A stretch of DNA of 64,000 nt, from positions 17,361,080 to 17,425,079 of the forward strand of contig CM066033.1 in assembly GCA_033557465.1 (NCBI GenBank), in the 5' to 3' direction. Numbering within the stretch: the stretch's first letter is position 1; every line of letters starts with the position of its first letter. The stretch comes from Ichthyophis bannanicus. Lineage: Eukaryota; Chordata; Amphibia; Gymnophiona; Ichthyophiidae. Shown one piece after another: positions 12,638 through 23,514 of the stretch. Position numbers and translations under genes: made by a program. Under the pieces are notes generated by a model that worked only from the letters and a program-made list of their open reading frames with translations, made no database searches and was not told where the DNA came from.

Positions 12638-13095
12638 CTACGGTATTATCCATAATAAGCAGAGGGGTATTAGACATCCTGGGAGGAATAAATGACACAT
12701 ATACTGCTCATCATAGCAATAGGCTTGTTCCCATGACCCACAACGATAATAACCAGTTCTATTAATAGCATCACATGCATTAAAATCCAGAAAAACATTC
12801 AAAAGAGCCCCATCCTCATTGTTCCATCGCAGTTCCAAAACATGATAGGAAGGATTCTGGCGGGGGTTGAAGCAAGTCCTTGTATTCCCTTTGTGCAGAT
12901 ACTCAATTCTGTCCCATTATACACACATCGACTGACTACACCAGTGCAGGTATAGTAAGAGTGATAAAGTAAAGTTTGAGTTACTTTTATCCCAGTTCGA
13001 GTGGTAGTTATGCAGGCTGCACAGGGAGGTTGGGCAAAAGTCATTTCAAAGCACCCCAAGGCTGCTGCCAGAATGAAGCAATAATAAGGATTCAT
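12638..13095 (-). pseudogene. env: ERV1 env, internally deleted
   Basis: Start chosen at 13095 because the following signal peptide (hydrophobic FILAAALGCF) and QPPCAACITT align with the start of the intact ERV2 Env. About 85 residues of SU follow, to near 12840, where the frame shifts. A second frame (12838-12638) continues SU with a WNNEDGALLN stretch and a DACDAINR block, then breaks off after EQYMC and runs into a stop. The rest of SU, the cleavage site and the whole TM subunit are missing, so it cannot make a fusion protein. An ATG further upstream (13167) lies in the adjacent SINE and is not the viral start. Confidence 0.85.
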
Positions 13096-13107
13096 GATGA
13101 GCATAGT

Positions 13108-13395
13108 GTGGAGGAGCGGCCTAGTGGTTGGGGCAAGGTACTTCGGGCCGGAAGGTCGGGGGTTCAAATCCCACTAGAGGACAGCAACCTTGGGCCGGAA
13201 GGACTGGGGTTTCTAGTCCCACAGGTGCTCCTTGTGGTCTTGGGCAAGCCACTTAACCCTCCATAGCCCATGTTCCCTGTAAAATAGTTATCTCCAAGTT
13301 ATAATGCCCTGTTCAATGTAATTTCAGTTTGTTCAATGTAAACCGCACTGATGAAGAATAGCACGGTATATAAGAGAATGTAAATAAATAAATAG
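13108..13395 (+). mobile_element. tRNA-derived SINE with LINE-like 3' tail
   Basis: The head contains an A-box-like GGCCTAGTGGTTGG and a B-box-like GGGTTCAAATCCC, so the promoter is RNA polymerase III type. The body contains CTTGGGCAAGCCACTTAACC. The 3' end reads GCACGGTATATAAGAG then AATAAATAAATAG. ATAGT flanks both sides, a possible short target duplication. It sits between the ERV1 pol end and env start, and a close relative is at 46209-46494. Confidence 0.85.
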
Positions 13396-13723
13396 TCTCT
13401 GGAAAATTGGTGGAACTGTCGATTTCCACAATGTATGACAGATGTAGGGTTGATTGTAGATCCTCAAGCTTCCGCAGTACGTAGACCTACCAGCTTTGTG
13501 GCAGGAATAGGGCTGTAGATTCCAAAGTATCACAGTCTTTTAGGATGTCTCAGACTCTAGCATACTCTCTCAAGATAACACAGTCTCTTTAGAAGATCGT
13601 GATTTCTCAAAGTAACACAGTCTCTCAGGATGGTGGTTGTCGTCGTAGGGTGAGCCGCAATGGAGTTTCAGGATCATTTATGGAAGTCCAATGACCAAGT
13701 TCAGAAGCGGCTGCTGGCTTTAC
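13396..13723 (-). other. ERV1 pol-env intergenic region
   Basis: Sequence between the end of integrase and the SINE upstream of env. It has no open frame of note on either strand. In ERV2 the equivalent position is 59595-59895. It should hold the env splice acceptor, which I cannot place with confidence. Confidence 0.4.
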
Positions 13724-15870
13724 TCAGTTGTGATGAATCCAAGGCTCAAATTCTGCAACTTTAACTGCTGTAGGGGTTGACAGTAGAACAACGTAGGGTG
13801 CTTTCCAGTGAGGCGCTAATGGCATCTTCCTCCACTCCTGGATCCACACTGAGGTTCCAGGCTTGAAAGGATGCAGCGGTTCTGTCAAGTTGATGGGCAG
13901 CTGATCTTGTACCCAGGCATGGAGATTCTGCAAGCCATAATTTAAAGCCAATTTAATTTAATGTTCAATATACCTGTATATAGTTTAAATACTGTTCTAT
14001 GTAACTGCTTAACATAGCAATGTTTTATGTATTTGTTGTTTAATGTAAACCGCCACTGATCTTAGGAAGTGGCGGTATATAAGAGATTTGCAAATAAATA
14101 AATAAAATAAATAAATAAATAAATAAAGCCAATAGTTCTTGTCTAGTGATTTCAGATCCAATTTGTCTCATATCCCCTCTTATCCCTTGGACAATAGGAG
14201 GGGGTCGCCCATACAGGATCTCAAAAGGGGAAACTCCTAATGACTTGGTGGGGGCTGAGCGTATCCTGAGAAGTGCTATAGGGAGAACCTGGGGCCATTT
14301 CAGGTGAGCTTCCTGACAGAGTTTGGACAAGTGAGATTTCAAGATACGGTTCATACGCTCTACTTTCCCTGAACTTTGAGGTCTATATGCCGTATGCAAT
14401 TTCCACTGCACCTGTAGGGCTCGGGCTAACTGCTGAGTTACTTGGGATACAAATGAGGGTCCATTATCTGACCCTATCGTTAATGGTATGCCAAATCGGC
14501 GAAGGATCTCATGCAACAGGATCTTGGTGACTTCTCTGGCTTCTTCAGTTCTGGTGGGGAACGCCTCTACCCACCCAGAGAAGGTACAAACTAAAACCAA
14601 CAAGTAGTGATATCCATTTGCTCGTGGCATCTCAGTGAAATCCACTTGCAAGTTACTCATGGGGGCAGCCCCTACTGACTGAACTCTCGGGGTGGATTAG
14701 GACCCTACTTGGCATTGTTTTTGGCACAAGTTAAACATTGGTGAGCTACTGAAGCTGCCAGGGGCCCTAGTAATGAGATACAGAAATGGGGTCTAAGGGC
14801 TTTTTCCATAGCTGTTTTTCCATAATGAGTGGTCTGATGAAAAGCCCGAACAAAAGCTGGACCTAGTGCCTCAGGGATTACAGTTGGACCTGGAGGTTGG
14901 CCGCCCTCTGGCGACGGCAGCACTATCCACCCATCTGTTAACACTCCCCCTTCCTTTTCACAGTAGTAATCTAACTCTTTGGAGGTATATCAGGGAGCCC
15001 ATAAATTGAGAGGGGTTGGAAACAGAGCTGCCTGGACTGATGTATCTTGGGTCAGAGTTTGTCCAGTTGTGGCTGCTTTTCGGGCAGAGGTGTCTGCAAA
15101 CCTATTTCCTTATGAGATCTCTCCTCCTCCTGTCTGATGACCTCGACAATGCATGACTGCTACTTGCTTGGGGGCCCACACTGCCTCTAATAGTGTCAAT
15201 ATCTCGGGGCCATACTTGATGGACTTGCCTCCTGAAGTTATCAGCCCTCGCTCTTTGTACAGGGCCCCATGGGCATGTAAAGTTGTGAAAGCATACTTTG
15301 AGTCTGTGTAAACATTTATACAAAGCCCTTTTCCTATTTGTAATGCCCTAGTGAGGGCTATCAGCTCAGCTTTCTGTGCTGAAGTCCCAGGGGCCAGAGC
15401 TGAGGATTCGACTACCTAGAGTCACCACTGCATGCCCAGCACATCGATATCCATTGATAACAAGACTGCTCCCATCCACAAAGAAAGTTCGTTCTGGGTT
15501 CTCCAAGGGAACATCCGTCAGGTCCGGGCGACTTGAGAACAGTGTCCATAACTTCCAAACAGTCATGATGGGGGGGGGGGGGGGCCTGGACCAACTGGTA
15601 ACAGCGTGGCAGGGTTCAAAGCTTGGCTGACAGTCAACTGTAGTCGGAGGTTCTCACACAACATGCTCTGATACTTCAACATTCGTGAATTTGTGAACCA
15701 ATAATTTCCTTTGTGTTCCATAAGGGTCAGAACAGAGTGTGGCACTAGAACTTGAAGATTTTATCCCAAGGTGAGTTTGTCTGCTTCACTCACTAAGAGA
15801 GCAGTGGCAGCAACGGCTCTCAAGCAGGGTGGCCATCCTTTGGCAACAGTATCCAGCTGTTTGGATTGTA
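13724..15870 (-). pseudogene. pol: ERV1 pol, RNase H end and integrase
   Basis: This is the downstream half of pol. RNase H is recognisable from a FFVDGSS stretch near 15490, a TDSKYAF motif near 15290 and a downstream HCRGHQTGGG segment, spread over several frames and interrupted by a G-run at 15571-15582. Integrase follows: an HHCC zinc-binding domain in 14944-14705 (H in FHQTTHYG, C in CLTC), then the catalytic core in 14660-14134 with D at 14642, D in GSDNGPSF and E in SGKVERMN, 35 residues between the last two. A C-terminal domain at 13951-13724 contains PHWKAPYVV. An L2-like tail insertion splits the core from the C-terminus. Integrase joins viral DNA ends to the chromosome; this copy is inactivated by stops, frameshifts and insertions. 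Confidence 0.9.
13953..14123 (+). mobile_element. Truncated LINE 3' end or SINE tail with target duplication
   Basis: A 171-base insertion is flanked by a 10-base direct repeat, TAAAGCCAAT (13943-13952 and 14124-14133). It contains TGTAAACCGCCACTG and GGCGGTATATAAGAG, then an A-rich AAATAAATAAAT tail. The same tail motif ends the SINEs here, pointing to one LINE machinery. It interrupts ERV1 integrase. Confidence 0.8.
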
Positions 15871-16084
15871 GCAGCCAATCAGCTTAAAGCTCTAAATCTC
15901 TCACTCACCCACAGAAGGAATACTCACAGACAGGCTGGTATGCAAACACAGGATCTTTAATGTGCGCACAGGCCCAGACAGAGAAACCAGCAATCTCCAC
16001 AAGAATCTGAGCCTCGAGGGACGTCCTACAATGCCTTATATACACTACAATTTTAAACTCATTCTATAATCCCATTTGCCACAG
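15871..16084 (-). mobile_element. Short LTR-like end (about 214 bases)
   Basis: Minus strand begins TGTGGCAAATG and ends GCTGCTACA, the same terminal bases as the ERV1 LTR. It contains TATATAAGGC near 16035 and an ATTAAA signal near 15955 in the expected order. A GTGCGCACAGGCCCAGACAG segment resembles the corresponding ERV1 LTR part. It therefore looks like a compact LTR of a related family. Confidence 0.65.
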
Positions 16085-17121
16085 GTATTTCCTGTCCACC
16101 AACAAGGCTGTTGCTGCTATTTCTCTCAGGCAAGGTGGCCATCCCTTGGCCACTGGATCCAGCGGTTTAGACAGGTAAGCGACTGGTCGCGGCCAAGACC
16201 CCCAAAGCTGTTCCTACTGCTTCGTGTACATAGAGGGTGAAAGGCTTGGTGACATCCGGAAGGCCTAGGGCTGGTGATGACAGTAATGTCCTTTTCAAAT
16301 GTTCGAAAGCCTCCTGTTGGTCACGATCCCATTCAAGGGGGCTCTTCTCTGGGCCCTTTGTAGACTCATAGAGGGGCTTTGCGATCTTTGCGAAGTTGGG
16401 AATCCAGATACGACAGTACCCAGTGACCCCGAGAAAGGCACGTGCTTGCTTGCGGGTTCTTGGCACTGGGATCCGGCACACTGCTTCCTTCCTCTCGCTC
16501 CCCAACCGTCGGCTTCCTTTTGACAGATGGAATCCCAGATACTTCACTCCAACTGGCATAACTGAGCCTTTATTTTTGGCTCCAGGTTTTCGGACTGGCG
16601 GCAAAGGAGTGTTCCATGACGGTTGGCAGGGCCGCAGGATACCATGCTGTAGTAGCTGCACCAGATGATGATGAATTCCTTCCACAGCTGCCCGCAACAG
16701 CAAGTATTGTCGCACATGTACCGGGGTGGCTCCCGGCTTCATTCCAACGCATACGGAAGGGATGTTGATGGCCATTCCAGGGGGTTTCTTTCAGCCCATA
16801 CTCCAGGGGGCACTGATTCCCACGTATCCAGGGTAGCCACATCAGATTTGGGCCTGTTCTCATATAACCGCCATTCTTCTTCTCGGGGGACGGACAGTAC
16901 CAAAACTGTTGGACCCCGGCTGGGTATTTCGAGCTCAGCCTAGCCTTCAGACCCGAATGAGATTTGGGCCTGGAGTTTTGCCAGAACATCCCGACCCAGC
17001 AAGGGTATGGGACATTCAGGCATATACAGGAACTGGTGAGTGATGGTCCGTCCCCCCAACTGGCACATGCGGTTTTGCAGGAAAGGTCTCTGGGCCCTCT
17101 CCCCCAAAGCTGTGTTTGGAT
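15871..17121 (-). mobile_element. LTR-ended partial provirus nested inside ERV1 RNase H
   Basis: On the minus strand ERV1 RNase H reads up to the YLSKH codons near 17122 and resumes near 15870. The block between repeats protease and RT/RNase H sequence: FLYMPECPI-type protease codons, then RT connection and RNase H with EVKYLGF-like, AFLGVTGYCRIWIPNF and ALGLPDVTKPFTLYVHE motifs at 16775-16167. It differs from ERV1 at many sites, so it is a related copy, not a recent tandem duplication. The RT palm including YIDD is missing. It ends in an LTR-like sequence. ATCCAAACA occurs at both junctions. There is no 5' LTR. Possible origins are a truncated or recombined integration, or recombination between related proviruses. 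Confidence 0.7.
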
Positions 17122-18692
17122 AAGTATGCTACAGGTCGCTGCCAAGATCCAAGGGATTGAGTCAATACTCCCAAAGCATTTCCACTTGACTCATGGACAT
17201 ATAGACAAAATGGTTTCTGGACATCGGGCAGGCCCAAAGCCGGTGATGACATCAAGGCGGTCTTCAAAGTACGAAAAGCTGCATCTTGTTCGGGTCCCCA
17301 CTCCAAAGGAGATCGCTCCATTCCTTTAGTAGCTTGGTATAATGGCTTTGCCAACTGAGCAAAGTTAGGTATCCAGATACGACAATAGCCCACAGCTCCC
17401 AGAAAGGCTCTCACTTGCCTCCTAGTGGTTGGAGTGGGAATACTACATACAGCTTCCTTACATTCTGGTCCCAGGTGTCAAACTCCACTAGACAATTGGA
17501 ATCCTAAGTATTTAACTTCAGTTTGGCACAGCTGAGCCTTTGCTCTTGAGACTTTGTATCCAGCTTCATTCAGGAGGTGTAGAAGGTCACTGGTGGCTTG
17601 TAGACATTCACTTTCTGAGTTGATGGCTATCAGTAGGTCATCTATATATTGGAGAAGGACCCTTTTCCCTGGGTCCACTTGGTAGCTTGAGAGATCTTGG
17701 TTTAGAGCTGCACTGAAGAGGGTTGGTGAATTCTTAAATCCTTGAGGTAATCGAGTCCAAGTAAGTTGACCCCGGCGGCCTGTAGTGGGGTCTTGCCATT
17801 CAAATGCAAACAGAAGCTGACTGGCTGGTGCTAAACGTATGCAGAAAAAAGCATCTTTCAGGTCCAGGACAGTGAAATGAGTAGCCTCAGCAGGGATCAG
17901 TCCCAAGAGAGTATAAGGATTTGACACTACTGGGTGTATGGTCACAACTGCATCATTTATTCTTCTTAGATCTTACACTGGGCGGTAGTCACCTGTCCCA
18001 GGCTTCTTGACTGGAAGGAGGGGGGTATTCCAGGGCGACTGGCATGCTTTAAAAAGTCCATACTTTAATAGTTTCATCAGATGACAGTGAATGCCTTCGA
18101 TGGCTGGTCGAGGGAGAGGGTACTGTCGCACATGTACTGACTCTGCTCCTGCTTTGAGGGTGACAAGGACTGGGGCTATGTTCTTCGCTAGGCCCGGTGG
18201 ATTATCCTCCGCCCACACTCCAGGCGGAGCTGAGATATTGGTGGGTACGCAGGAATGAGCTGCTTTGCTTGGAGCGGTATTGTAGAAACGCCATTCTTCT
18301 TCCCTGGGAACAGTTAGCACCATTAGTCCAGCAGATTTTGAATTCACAGTCATTTGCATTTCTCCCCCTTCAGCAAAGGATATCTGTGCCTGAAGTTTAG
18401 CAAGTATGTCTCGGCCCAAAAGTGGAATAGGGCATTCAGGCATATACAGGAACTGGTGCGTTATCTTTCGTCCTCCGAATTCACACATGCGGTTTTGCAG
18501 AAAAGGTTTCATGGCCCTAGCACCGGTAGCTCCAACAATGGTGACAGCTCGAGAGGACAAAGGAGCCACTGGCTTTGCCACTACTGAATGCTCAGCTCCT
18601 GTATCCACCATAAAGTCCATGTATAGGTCCCCAATTTTCAAACTGACCATAGGCTCCTGGGGACCCAGGGAAAACTTGGAGCTCGGTCTGGC
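17122..18692 (-). pseudogene. pol: ERV1 pro-pol, protease and reverse transcriptase
   Basis: This frame continues directly from gag after an in-frame TAA (18695-18693). Protease has the active-site triad in DTGAEHSVV near 18603 and a LLGRD stretch near the C-terminus. RT follows with NTPLLPVKKPG, LDLKDAFFCI, the LPQGFKNSP block and the catalytic YIDD within LLQYIDDLL, then a connection segment (LGAVGYCRIWIPNF) and the start of RNase H. One frame covers the whole stretch, broken only by in-frame nonsense codons at about 17973 and 17478. Gammaretroviruses make Pol by readthrough of the gag stop, and the same arrangement is visible here. It is not functional because of the stops and the nested insertion at its 3' end. 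Confidence 0.92.
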
Positions 18693-20455
18693 TTAGTCTT
18701 CTTCCATGTCATAGCCCTCCACGGCTGCCATTCCCTCAATAGCTGCTTCCTTTTCTTGTTGAAACTGTGCTCGGCTCATCCCTCCATGATTCTGGAATCG
18801 CCCCCCCCCCCCCCCATCTTCCAGGTGCTCCCCTCCTCCCCTCCGGGAGGCAGGGTCTACTTGCGGGCATTCATTCTTCCAATGTCTTTCTTCTTTGCAA
18901 TAGGTGCATTGATTTACGCCCAGTGAGGGCCGGTCACTCTCACGGCCCCTTCCACATCCTCTAGCTCTTCTATTAGGAAAACCTCCTCCACGTCGTTCAA
19001 CTAAAGCGGCAGCAAGAAGATCTGCCTTCTTCATTTTTCGTTCACTTTCTCTTTGTCTTTCATTATCACGGTTCACAAACACCTTCTGGGCAACTTCCAT
19101 TAACTGTGCTGTATTCATACCCGCAAAACCATCCATTTTCTGCAGTTTTCACTTAATATCTCCCTGAGACTGACTTACAAAGGCTGCATTTACCATGCGC
19201 AAGTTCTCCGGAGCTGCTGGGTCATAAGGGGTATATAGTCTATAAGCTTCAGACAATCGCTCATGAAAGGCTGCTGGGCTCTCATTCGGACCCTGGATAA
19301 CTTCTGATACTTTCCCAATGTTCATTGCTTTCTGGCCTCCCTTTTTCAGACCTTGCAGCAAAGCTTGGCGGAAACGGGCCAAGGCTTTCGCCCCCTTTCA
19401 TTGTTCGGATCCCATATAGGATCTTCATTTGGGAAAGCTGCGGCAGCTGCTTGCTGGGGGTCTATTCCTTCTCCTCCTGCTATAGGATTTTCTGCTAGCC
19501 AACGTATGGATGCTTGCACAACTCGCGATCGCTCTTCAGTAGTAAAAAGAATGGACAAAAGCAGGCGGCAATCCGCCCAAGTAGGCTGATGGGTTTGCAT
19601 AATACTGCTCATTAATTCAGTTAAGTCTTGGGGCTTGTCAGTATAAGACGCATAATGCGTTTTCCAATTTAATAAATCAGTTGTGGAAAAAGGTACATAA
19701 ATCAAGCTGGTTGGTCCCAGCGTCATCTGGCCCCCTTCACCTATCACGGGCGGGCCGGGCATCTGACATAATGGCATTAGGTGGCCATCTTTCTTCTGGG
19801 CAGTCACATGTCTTAGATTGTACTTCCGGGTATGGGCCTCAGCAGTGGGTGAACTCGGACCAGCAGACGAATCTCCGCTTTCAGTTTCATCGGTGGACGA
19901 TGGTCCTCCCGAAGTACTCTGGCTAGACTCGGGACTTTCAGGCAGGGGAGGGTGCTCTCCCTCCCGCTGTGGAGGTGACTGGAGAGCCCCGGCACCAGGC
20001 CCTGCTGCAGGTAAAGGCGGGGCTGAGGGGACTAGCCTATATGGATACTGAGATGGGCGACTCAAGGGATCTGGAGACTCTGAGGCAGAATAAACAGGCA
20101 ATTCCCTTCCCTCAAACTTTCGGGTTCCCTTGGTAGTCACCACTAATATTCTGCACTGTTCTTCATGGCAGCGTCTCATCCAGGAGGGCTGCTTCTCACA
20201 TACACTTAACCAGGAGTCTATATAGGGAAACTGATCAGGGTGAGCTTTCCGTACAACCTGATGAACTAAGGAGACAGTACTAATGTCGAAAGTGCCCTCC
20301 CTGGGCCATGAAGCAACTAACATGGGCCACTCCCTTTCACATAACATTCCTAACGGGGACGGAGACATTTTAATTCCATAGTCTCTGGTAAATCCCTTAC
20401 TGAAATTCCTGATTATACACTTTAACGGAGTTTGCTTGGACTCCGCCCCTCCCAT
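18693..20455 (-). pseudogene. gag: ERV1 gag
   Basis: Start placed at 20455 because the protein then begins MGGAESKQ, with a myristoylation glycine at position 2. Matrix is followed by a proline/serine-rich linker (PSAPPLP) and then capsid, with PLCQMPGPP at its start and a FSTTDLLNWK block. A frameshift lies near 19380; the second frame (19382-19149) finishes capsid. An in-frame TGA at about 19149 precedes nucleocapsid (19136-18693), which has an RRGGG-rich basic region and one zinc knuckle, C-X2-C-X4-H-X4-C (CTYCKEERHWKNEC). The gag stop is in frame with pro-pol. An ATG at 20554, also in frame, would add 33 mostly hydrophobic residues. Confidence 0.92.
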
Positions 20456-21132
20456 CTTAACAAATGTGCGCGCAACAACAAACAGTAAGGATAGGTAGGA
20501 TGGCTGCAGGTAAAGGGGTCCGTACAGCCCACAAAACACTGGGGGGACAAACACCGAACACTTCCTCCTTTTCGCGACCTGGGCGCAGTCGCCTGGCCAG
20601 GAACTGCGCTACTCAGGAGTCCGCTCTCGCTTGGTCTGTATTGCAAGACCTCTCAATCACACAACACACAGACAAACATGCTAGCAATTCCCAAATTCCC
20701 AGGCCTGACTGACTAAACCATGATTAACCAAAAGGGTCAGTGGGTTCGCCCCGCGCATACTCATGCAGGAGTACTAGGACCGCCCTGAGAGGTGATCAGT
20801 CTCTCTTTTACCAAATAATTCCCAAACTAACTGACTGAATATTCAAAGAAAACTTCTACTCACCAGATCCGGTCCCCGAAACCAAACCAGCTCACTGATT
20901 GGATCCTGCACTCCCCTTGGGTTCGAAGGTGTTGGCCAGCTGGACCCGGTGATCTGCCGAGGCCAGGCAGAACACTCTCTGATACAATAGGACCAGTGGT
21001 GCCAGAGAATTTGCCCGCGTCGGACAGACACGGTTCCAACTGGGCCAAACCTTGAGGCAAGAAGTCGTGGTATATTTACTTGTATACCATCCCCCACTCA
21101 CACAGCCCGTCCCATCTGGGGTGCCAGAACTA
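20456..21132 (-). other. ERV1 5' leader with primer binding site
   Basis: Untranslated leader between the 5' LTR and gag. Short frames on both strands look like chance. It should contain the splice donor and packaging signal, which I cannot pinpoint. Confidence 0.6.
21109..21126 (-). other. ERV1 primer binding site, tRNA-Arg (CCU) type
   Basis: Minus strand reads TGGCACCCCAGATGGGAC, six bases after the LTR end. It is complementary to a tRNA 3' end GTCCCATCTGGGGTGCCA, which I recognise as a vertebrate tRNA-Arg with anticodon CCU. The tRNA identity rests on memory of that tRNA; the position and TGG start are read directly. Confidence 0.65.
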
Positions 21133-22382
21133 TGTAGCAGCGGAATGTATGCAACCAAATGATACCAGGAGTCACTTTCAGGATCCAAGCCTTTTTATTG
21201 TGCACAAGGCCCAAACAGGATCAAGTCCAGAAAGTGTCTGAGCACAGTTATACAGAAGCAAATTCATTATATACATTTCTAACAGTTTGATACATGCAAA
21301 CTCTTCATTGGTCCCAACACCCCCTGCATTTGTCCAATGAGAAAACCCTCCTGGGCATAGCACCCAGCTCCCCCTTCCCAAACTGTTCTAACAAAGGTGC
21401 AATTTCTAGGTCTTGTTACAATTCTACAGCAAGGTCATTTCTAGCTTAAGGAATGCATGTATTGAAACATTTCTATCCTCAGAACACAAAAGAATAATGG
21501 AAGACTTATGCATTCATGAAAACTTCTTATTAAGCAATTTCAAAACAGCTCTCAAACTTTCACAGACTTTTAGTTCTTACGAAGATGGGGATTGGGACCT
21601 TTTACACTATTCCCCCTTTTCATTTCAGCTAAACCAGGGGTCACCAACCTCCAGAGGGCCGCGGGCCGCACAGCCGACTACCGGCAGACCCGCGGGCCGC
21701 ACCCCCCCCCCCCCCGCGCGAAAAAAAAAAAACAACAAAGAAAAAACTGCTCATACCTATATTGTATGTCAGCTCCCTCCCTTCTTCTGCAGCCGCGGTT
21801 CCCTGCCTCTTAGGGAACCGTGGCTGTGCTTGTAAAATCATCGCGGCTCCGTGCAGCATTGTCCCGCCTCTAAAGGAAGTTGTTTAACCACTTCCTTTAG
21901 AGGCGGAACAATGCTGCACGGAGCCGCGATGATTTTACAAGCACAGCCGCGGTTCCCTAAGAGGCAGGGAACCGCGGCTGCAGAAGAAGGGAGGGAGCTG
22001 ACCTGTGAGTTTGCCTTGGCGGGCCGCACCGGGGTAGAGTCTCGCGGGCCGCAGGTTGGTGACCCCTGAGCTAAACAAAAGGCATATTAAAAGTTAAGAT
22101 ACATTATGCCTTTGATACAATTCTACTTCAAAGGCTTTTGCTAATTTCTGCTCCAAGGACTTTTGCTAATGTGAATGTATCTCAATCAGAAATGTGTTAA
22201 CCAAAAAGTGTTGAAAGACATTATGCAGACTTGGCAAGAAGCAGATTTCTCTAACTGGCAATTCTGATTAGCAGCCGTACTGAAAAGTAACAGGTTTAAA
22301 AAGCCAAGTCACATCTTACAGGCCCATCATATTTACAGGTCATAGCATACAGCTTATAGTTTATAGGCTACAGCCTATCACA
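21133..22382 (-). mobile_element. 5' LTR of provirus ERV1
   Basis: Minus strand runs TGTGATAGGC to GCTGCTACA and matches the 3' LTR along its length, except for a 433-base hAT insertion and scattered changes. A TATATAA-type box lies near 21268 and AATAAA near 21196 in minus orientation. The bases outside the two LTRs (AGAT at 11676-11679, GTCA at 22383-22386) do not match, so no target duplication is visible. Confidence 0.9.
21636..22068. mobile_element. Foldback non-autonomous hAT element in the 5' LTR
   Basis: Terminal repeats CAGGGGTCACCAACCT are inverted at the two ends, and the 8-base duplication AGCTAAAC sits at 21628-21635 and 22069-22076. The 3' LTR has the uninterrupted site. The interior is a long hairpin with arms of about 113 bases (21770-21885 and 21890-22002) and no coding capacity. 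Confidence 0.93.
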
Positions 22383-22934
22383 GTCACCCTGCTAGGGCAG
22401 TGAGCAAACATCCACCAACACACCAACAATTGTACATAGCTTAATATGTATGGAATAGCTGCTGGTGTTGTTTGCTGTGGATGTGTCAAGAGGTAGGGCT
22501 GCTGATCTGTGCTGCAGTCAGGACTGGCCTCATAGCCAGGGTTAGAGCCAGCAGAGGGGCATTCAAGTTAGGTACTGCACTAACTAGCAACTAGCCCATG
22601 GCTACCTTGCATGGGGGGGCCTGTAGCTGAGCATACATGCACCAAGGGGGCCATACCTTTTCCATGGGCCATGTTACTCTGGGTCGATGGTCTCTCACGC
22701 TGACCAAGGGAGGATGTAACTGAGGGCTACAGGCCTTGAGTAGCTACATAATACTTCCATCACTGAACATGGGCACTGAAAATAAAGTATGTTTTAAAGC
22801 AGAAAGCACTGGATCCGGAGGATCTGTTTTTTACCCAATCCCCCACCTACACAAGGTAGCACTAAAAAAAAGAGCTTTTGGCTGCTTATCTGATGACACA
22901 GCAAGATAGATCAGGGTCCTGGCCTAGTCAGCTA
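22383..22934. other. Unassigned sequence, no gene seen
   Basis: About 550 bases between the ERV1 5' LTR and the 3' end of the next LINE. I see no open frame, terminal repeat or similarity to either duplication arm. Confidence 0.5.
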
Positions 22935-23179
22935 TCTATTTTTATTTATTTAACAACTTTTTTATATTGTTATATCTACCTAGGGTTGCCAACCGGCCGG
23001 TTTTCAGCCGGCCTGGCCGGTTTTTCCATGGCCAGGCCGGCTGCCGGCACAGATGTCAAACCGGCAGTTGAAAAGCCGTTTTTTTGTTCTGGCCGCAAGA
23101 TCGGGAGCGGCCAGAGCAAAAAAATGGCTTTCCTCCCGAAGTCCGCGGCGCGAACGCGAATGCGATTCCCCATAATAGT

Positions 23180-23514
23180 GCAGCCGCTGCTTCTGCTTTG
23201 TACAGAACAGCGGCTGCACTACACTTACTTTGAAAAGTAAAGAAACTGTGTGAGGAGCCCTCCGGTCATGGCAGAGCCCGAGGAAGTGATGTCATGGGGG
23301 CGGGCTCCTCACAGGTTGTCTTTCTTTTTCAAATTAACTTTATTGCAGCTAAAGTTAATTTGAAAGGAAAGACAACCTGTGAGGAGCCCGCCCCCATGAC
23401 ATCACTTCCTCGGGCTCTGCCATGACCGGAGGGCTCCTCACACAGTTTCTTTACTTTTCAAAGTAAGTGTAGTGCAGCCGCTGCTCTGTACAAAGCAGAA
23501 GCAGCGGCTTGGGC
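23180..23514. repeat. Long near-perfect inverted repeat (hairpin)
   Basis: Arms of about 165 bases meet at about 23348. The outer part is GCAGCCGCTGC with its complement; the inner part holds CTTCCTCGGGCTCTGCC and its mirror. Mismatches are few, suggesting recent formation or ongoing arm-to-arm conversion. Confidence 0.9.

Noticed and set aside
12799..13167. ATG at 13167 as env start
   Set aside because: The first 20 or so codons lie in the SINE; homology to ERV2 Env starts at 13095.
13108..13180. Functional tRNA gene
   Set aside because: It has A and B boxes, but no cloverleaf could be closed and the body continues as a SINE.
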